Source: Rhinopithecus roxellana (Eukaryota > Chordata > Mammalia > Primates > Cercopithecidae). From it: a DNA stretch of 64,000 nucleotides. Shown here one piece after another: positions 59,325 through 64,000 of the stretch. The DNA lies in NCBI RefSeq assembly GCF_007565055.1, contig NC_044557.1, positions 138,427,493 to 138,491,492 of the forward strand, given 5' to 3'. The translations under genes and the position numbers were made by a program. The notes under the pieces are model-generated. The model was not told the DNA's origin, did no database searches, and worked only from the letters and a program-made list of their open reading frames with translations. Every line of letters begins with the position of its first letter. The first letter of the stretch is position 1.

Positions 59325-59470
59325 TTTATCCAATCAGTAACTAAATATTTGTTGATTATCTAATATATGAGGAGCATTTCACAGGCATGGGAAATTAACC
59401 AAATAAGAAACAGTCTTATTTTCGAGGTGCTCATGATCTAGGACAGGAGACTGTTGAGCAAATAGCTAAT
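59325..59470 (+). mobile_element. L2/MIR-like relic
   Basis: 'aactaaatatttgttgatta', 'gcatttcacaggcatgggaa' and 'gaggtgctcatgatctagga' follow, in diverged form, a well-known mammalian L2-type 3' motif order. Low-confidence boundaries. Confidence 0.4.
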
Positions 59471-62340
59471 TACTGCACAGGAGGGAGGAGAAACCTTAAT
59501 CAAAACTGGCCATCTGCCTTTATGGGAGGGAAAAGGGTACAGGGGTAAGAATATGCAATTCTATCACCTTCAAACCAAGTATAAACTCACTGAAAGAAAG
59601 TCCAACTTTTATGTCTCTTTCAATATCTGGTGAACATCACAGAATCCTAAATATTTTAGGCTGATATTACTAATATTGTGATTTTTGAAAATTTTTGCTC
59701 AGACCATCCAATACTGTACCATCTGATGAATAAGCATAAGGGAAAGAATGTAGTTTCTCAGATCCACATTAGTATTCTTAAATATTTCACACTTAAAGTT
59801 AAATCGATAAAATGAGAATAACGTATCTCTTCAATCAAGTCCGTGGAATTTCTAGGTTTGCTTAATCATATTCTGTGATTTTTATTAGTTAGTATAAAAA
59901 CTTCATCTAATAATTTGTGCCTGCTTTTCTGCATTGTTTATGCACTAACTGTACACAAACATTTGATTTGACTAAAGCAGTATGAGCATTTTGTTTAGGG
60001 CTCAAGTGATATTATTAAAATTATGAGTTATTTAGATTTGATTACTTAAATTGGATTAGTAAACATTCCAAATGTTCTGTGTTTTAAAAAATGCACTGTT
60101 TTCTTCTTTTTAATTGTAAGCCATCTATATGGGCTAAAATAAAGTTTAGTATATTTCCATGAACAGGAAAAATAAATGGTCTGCTTACTTTCTCCTAAAA
60201 ACTCTATGTAACTAAGAATGCATCTAAGAATAATATTAGTAAAGTAAATGCAACGGGCCATAATAAGAAAAAAGATTCCATCTGGTAAAAGGTCACATCA
60301 TCGATTTCACTTGATTAGCAATGACAATCTTTACTATTTCCTCCTGTGCCCCACACAAGCAGTAATTAAAATTATTTCATCTACCCCAAAATACTACTTA
60401 AATACGTAGGAAAGAAATCCTATTAGTATTAAACTTCTTCTGCAGTGTTAAGCCTTCATAACTTTTATGAAAACGGAAATAAAATGTATTAGATTTACAT
60501 AAGTCACTTATTTTTTGCTTTCATTTATAAATATCTTATTCTATCATTCTAAGATTGCACACAATGTTATTAAGAGGAGTGACACTAACACTTCTAAAGA
60601 TGCTTCTGGAACCATTTTGGAGAATGGATTAGGGTTGTAGGGGAACAAAGCCAGAGATAATTGTATTTTGATTATCCAAATTAGAGAAAAATTCATGAAG
60701 TAATATTAAAAACCATGATGGTTATGTAAAATATTATCATTCAGGGAATCTGTAATCATTGATGATCTTACATAGTTTCAAAACATAAATTAATAAAATG
60801 ATTAACCAATAAGCTTAGGTGGTAAACGAGAGCTTTCGCGGATATCAGTTTAAAATGAACAAAACTGGGGAAATACACTCATATTAAATACATTCAAAAT
60901 AAACACTAAGTCTCCAAATGCCCTAGAAATTCTGCATTTTGTTTAGCATATACATACGAAAAGTGTATTTTGAAGTATATCACATTTTTGTCTTTGCAAT
61001 TATACTCTAATGGAAAGGTACATTTCCAGCCAAGGAGGCTGTGTCAAATATGGCATAGATAAAAGAAACAATTGATTTATGTTGATAAGAAAATATATCT
61101 TGTAAAAAGTAAAAGGAATTATTAAATTAAGCTCAAAATTGCTATAAAGTAAGAAAAATCTGAAATCATTGATTTTACGACTTCTGTATTGCAGTACAAA
61201 CATACAACACATACAAAGAGCAAATGCTGTCTAAATTTTATTTAAAATTAAAGTTCTGTTATTTGAACTAGATCTAGATCTACTTTTGATATTTTTTCAA
61301 GCTTCAGATCAAATAAAACCATCTCATTAGCTTTTAGAAATTATTACTAAATATAATTTTAATGGAAAAAAACCTGAAAGGAATTTTAGAGCAATTTCTG
61401 TAATTTAAGCCAACTGGAAAGGTTTCAACTGGTGATTTTCTTTTCCTTGGGTAGTACAGAAATGGAAGCACTTAAACATAATTCCTTTGACCCTGGTATA
61501 TGCTGCTCAAAGCAGTCTGTGTGTTTATGTATATGTGTAGAAGATCATGAGGAATATTTCAACAAAACCAAGGGCTTTCCATTTTTTTTTTCCCATGTAA
61601 ACTTAATTTCATCATGGGTTAATGTGAAGATACAAGTGCCACAAAAAAGAAAATAGCAACAATTATTTTACTATTTGTTAGTCTTCACTGTTGAGCAGAG
61701 AAGTGACCTGCTGTAAGGCATTTTAGTCACTAGGAAGCTATAAAAAATTAAGTATGTTTTAAGCCAAGATTCTATAAAAAGGAAATTCAAAATACCCTCC
61801 TTCGAACTGTGAAGGCAGGAAGAATTGCATGAGTTGTGATTTTAACACAAGCCAGGCAATGCAATTGCTCCTTCTGCTGACACAGCCCCATCGTGACTCT
61901 AACAGCTCTTCTGAATTCCCAGCAGTATTCACTATCCATCTCCTGGTTAAAGATATCCACTCTGTAAGTTCTGCAGTAGAGTTATCTCCTGAAGGACTTT
62001 AGAAATCTAACTGGAGTCTACTGACTCTCCTTGTAACTAATTTCTATCATCTTGGGAGCACATATGAACTGCATTTCTTCACTATGACACCATTTTCAAG
62101 GCGGGGGTGGCGTCTAGGGCAGTATCATTGCATATCTCTGTCTAAATATGACAACCATATTTCCACTCAGTTTGGAGGCAACCTATGTCAATGTGGGAGC
62201 TCTCTACAAGGCACTTTGCTACAAAAGAGCCAAACGAGACAGAGACAAATAATTACGAGTTATAAGCTATTTCTTTAATAAAGATAATACTTCAATATTT
62301 GACCTCATTCTTCCCCTGGGGAAGTTTAAGAACTTAGTAT
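59471..62340. other. unassigned AT-rich sequence
   Basis: No gene or named repeat recognised over nearly 2.9 kb. The open frames (60046 minus, 61000 minus, 61432 plus, 62084 plus) are 64-74 codons with no recognisable domain. Confidence 0.45.
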
Positions 62341-62353
62341 CTGACCTTCTCTT

Positions 62354-62650
62354 CGGTAGGAGAGAGGCGGGTAGAGGGAGCGGGAGAGGAGAGAGAGGAG
62401 AGGAGACTCGGAGAGGAGGGGAGTCGAGGAGAAGCTCGGAATAGAGGAGCGTCGTAGCGGATTCGGTATTCGGGAGAGGGGTCTTTCTCCTGATCGATAG
62501 TTCCTGTTCTCTTACTGATCTCTGTCGCGTGAACTCTTCCCTCTTCTCGCTATCTCCCCTCTCCTCTTCTCTCTCTCTTCTCTTCCCTCTCTCTTCTTTC
62601 TCTTCTCTTCTCTTCTCTTCTTTCTTTTCTCTTCCTTTCTTTTTTTTTGT
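62354..62650. repeat. anomalous CpG-rich purine block followed by pyrimidine tract
   Basis: 62357-62480 is dominated by G and A with words such as 'gggagaggagagagaggag'. After a mixed spacer, 62536-62650 is almost pure C/T with 'tctctt'-type repeats. The two halves are roughly complementary in composition. Fifteen CpG dinucleotides fall within 62354-62549, far above the rest of this window. No known repeat matches the left half. Confidence 0.85.
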
Positions 62651-62827
62651 TTCCCTTCTTGAGCTCTTCTCCTGGAACAGGTGAAAGTCTCTTTACTTTC
62701 TCCTTCCCATTCATCAGAGATTTCATACTGTCCTTTGTCTCTTACTATGACTTACTAAAAGCAAATATTTGGATACTATGAGTTTGATTATGCTCAACTG
62801 TGTCATTGAATGCTCCCCCTTCATGTA

Positions 62828-62911
62828 AGGTTTGTACAGGGAAATTGCTACCATGAGAAAACGTGTTTGTGAACTCTAAAGAGCTGTTATAGTTTCTATA
62901 GAGAAGATGTA
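62828..62911 (+). repeat. weak local duplicate, copy 1
   Basis: 'gaaattgctaccatgagaaa' with 'gtgtttgtgaactctaaaga' resembles 63580-63662 at somewhat under 80% by eye. It may be two copies of an unnamed old repeat. Confidence 0.5.
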
Positions 62912-63334
62912 AATGTGGGAGGGTGAATTCTATGTCCTTATCAGGAGGAAGAGGCATGGAGAAATGAATGGATAAAAATAGACCCTCTATCTCCAGGTAC
63001 AACTCTTTTGTTTGCTTTGCTTTGTTTTACCCATCACAGATATTTTTAACTGAGTCATACCTCTGATTGCTGTACTCTCCATTCTAAATGATTCAAGATG
63101 AATACCACTAAAGTTAATTAGGCCCACTGGACATCTTTCACTGTGAGAGAATATAATTTTAAAGTATATGTATAGATGTTCTATCTGGTGCATATTTTGA
63201 AATATCACTTCTCTTCTGTTAGAATAATTATAATTATTGAAACATGTCAGCTTGTCCCCATCCTACATTTGTATTTGCTATTTTTACTTATTTTTATCAT
63301 GTCTCTGAGTGCTTTTGATGTTTAGTTAAGGCAG

Positions 63335-63560
63335 TCCTTAAAATGGATTTATTGTGCACAACTTTATGTCAAGCTGTATTTAAATCCTTGAGAATAGAAA
63401 TATAAATAACACACAGGGCTTGTTTTCAGAAACTCTACAGTCAAGTGGGAATGAATAAAACATCAACAGATGCATTCAATATTATGCAAATGAAGCAAGA
63501 GTAGAACATTCTAGATGCCATGGGCGAACCAAGAGAAACTTAACCCAACCTGTGGAAGTG
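63335..63560 (+). mobile_element. L2-like relic, plus strand
   Basis: 'atttattgtgcacaacttta', 'cagggcttgttttcagaaac', 'tctacagtcaagtgggaatg' and 'aacttaacccaacctgtgg' follow a familiar mammalian L2-type word order (size, duration and 'stored total' style 3' region), much diverged. Confidence 0.45.
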
Positions 63561-63579
63561 AAGACCGTGACCCTCTTCT

Positions 63580-63662
63580 AGGGTTTCTACGGTGAAATTA
63601 CTAACATAAGAAAAGGTGTTTGTGAACCTAAATAGCTGATTTACTTTCTATGGAGAAAGTGT
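63580..63662 (+). repeat. weak local duplicate, copy 2
   Basis: Counterpart of 62828-62911: 'gaaattactaacataagaaa' then 'gtgtttgtgaacctaaatag' and 'ctttctatggagaaagtgt'. Confidence 0.5.
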
Positions 63663-64000
63663 CAGAGCAGATGTTAGAAGAATGATTATAACTTTTCTCC
63701 TTAAGCATAACACAAAAAGTCCTTTCTTGTAAAAGCAGAAGCATTTACCAGCAGCTGTTCATTACTGGAGTATGAAATCTTGGCTATTGAGTGGTGTAAG
63801 TGAGGCAGAAGAGTTAGGCATGAATTAGGTTGTAAAAGATGTTGTATGCTGTGTTAAGGAGCCAGCTGGACTTTGTTAGGCAATGAAGAGTCTTAGAAAT
63901 ATTGTAAGATAGACCAAGTGTGCGTTCTAGATGGTTCCCTCTAATTGCAATAGGAACGGTGGATTTGAAGTAGGACAATTTGGAAGCTATTTAAATTATG
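63663..64000. other. unassigned sequence at window end
   Basis: No gene recognised. The text from 'ggagccagctggactttgtt' to 'tagaccaagtgtgcgttcta' has the flavour of an old interspersed repeat that I cannot name. Confidence 0.35.

Noticed and set aside
61267..61282. 14-base palindrome 'tagatctagatcta'
   Set aside because: Short, built from repeated 'agatct', and easily expected by chance.
1..64000. A novel multi-gene system
   Set aside because: I looked on both strands for clustered intact genes, arrays and structured RNAs. Everything gene-like is a broken transposon ORF, so no such system can be supported.

Overview
This window is primate nuclear DNA, most likely from an Old World monkey. 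Three young, minus-strand AluY copies (near 14591, 16775 and 43382) end in 'ggcttgagccaccgcgcc', where the usual human AluY text has 'ggcgtgagcc'. Two of them also carry 'ccacctcgcccggct'. Three L1 3' ends share an 18-base tandem duplication that I do not know from human L1. The sequence is AT-rich and CpG-poor, with dense Alu, L1, L2, MaLR and ERV remnants. I found no intact host gene, no multi-exon protein gene and no recognisable tRNA, rRNA or snRNA. It reads as intergenic or deep-intronic sequence.

Layout. 1-16600: old unique sequence with an LTR-like repeat (1605-2088), Alus of several ages, (TG)n, (TA)n and (CA)n tracts, a plus-strand L2 split by an Alu (11380-12340), an AluY inserted in the tail of an AluJ (14591-15188), and a MaLR LTR split by a small hAT transposon (15942-16596). 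16600-24600: AluY, an ancient L1 remnant, a 230-base near-identical local duplication (17915-18144 and 19333-19563), an MLT1-like LTR split by a short L1, an 84-base hairpin (21561-21644), a plus-strand L1 3' end and an AluS. 24600-36000: L2 with an AluS, a MaLR LTR, a 33-T tract that may be the tail of a retrocopied RNA, two AluJ, a MER5A-like element and old L1 pieces.

36000-42160 is the most gene-like part. A 1-kb minus-strand L1 3' end is joined head-to-head to a 5.2-kb plus-strand L1 that begins just before the ORF1 start codon. Both ORFs of the larger element are recognisable but broken, so neither could support autonomous retrotransposition. 42160-48200: two consecutive AT-rich hairpins, AluY, and a degraded L1M element holding a roughly 90-base L1 tail insertion. 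48200-58113: an unidentified minus-strand open frame ending in a donor-like site, a diverged local duplication, a GATA microsatellite, an ERV1-like LTR (about 54630-55290), another lineage-specific L1 (56145-57347) and a 245-base L1 fragment with a perfect 16-base target duplication. 58113-64000: mostly unique sequence, L2-like pieces, and an anomalous CpG-rich purine/pyrimidine block (62354-62650) that may be an assembly error.

Nothing here forms an operon, a defence system or a metabolic pathway. The history visible is of successive insertions with a few small local duplications. Repeat family names come from recognising consensus text by eye; boundaries may be off by tens of bases, and subfamily names are tentative.
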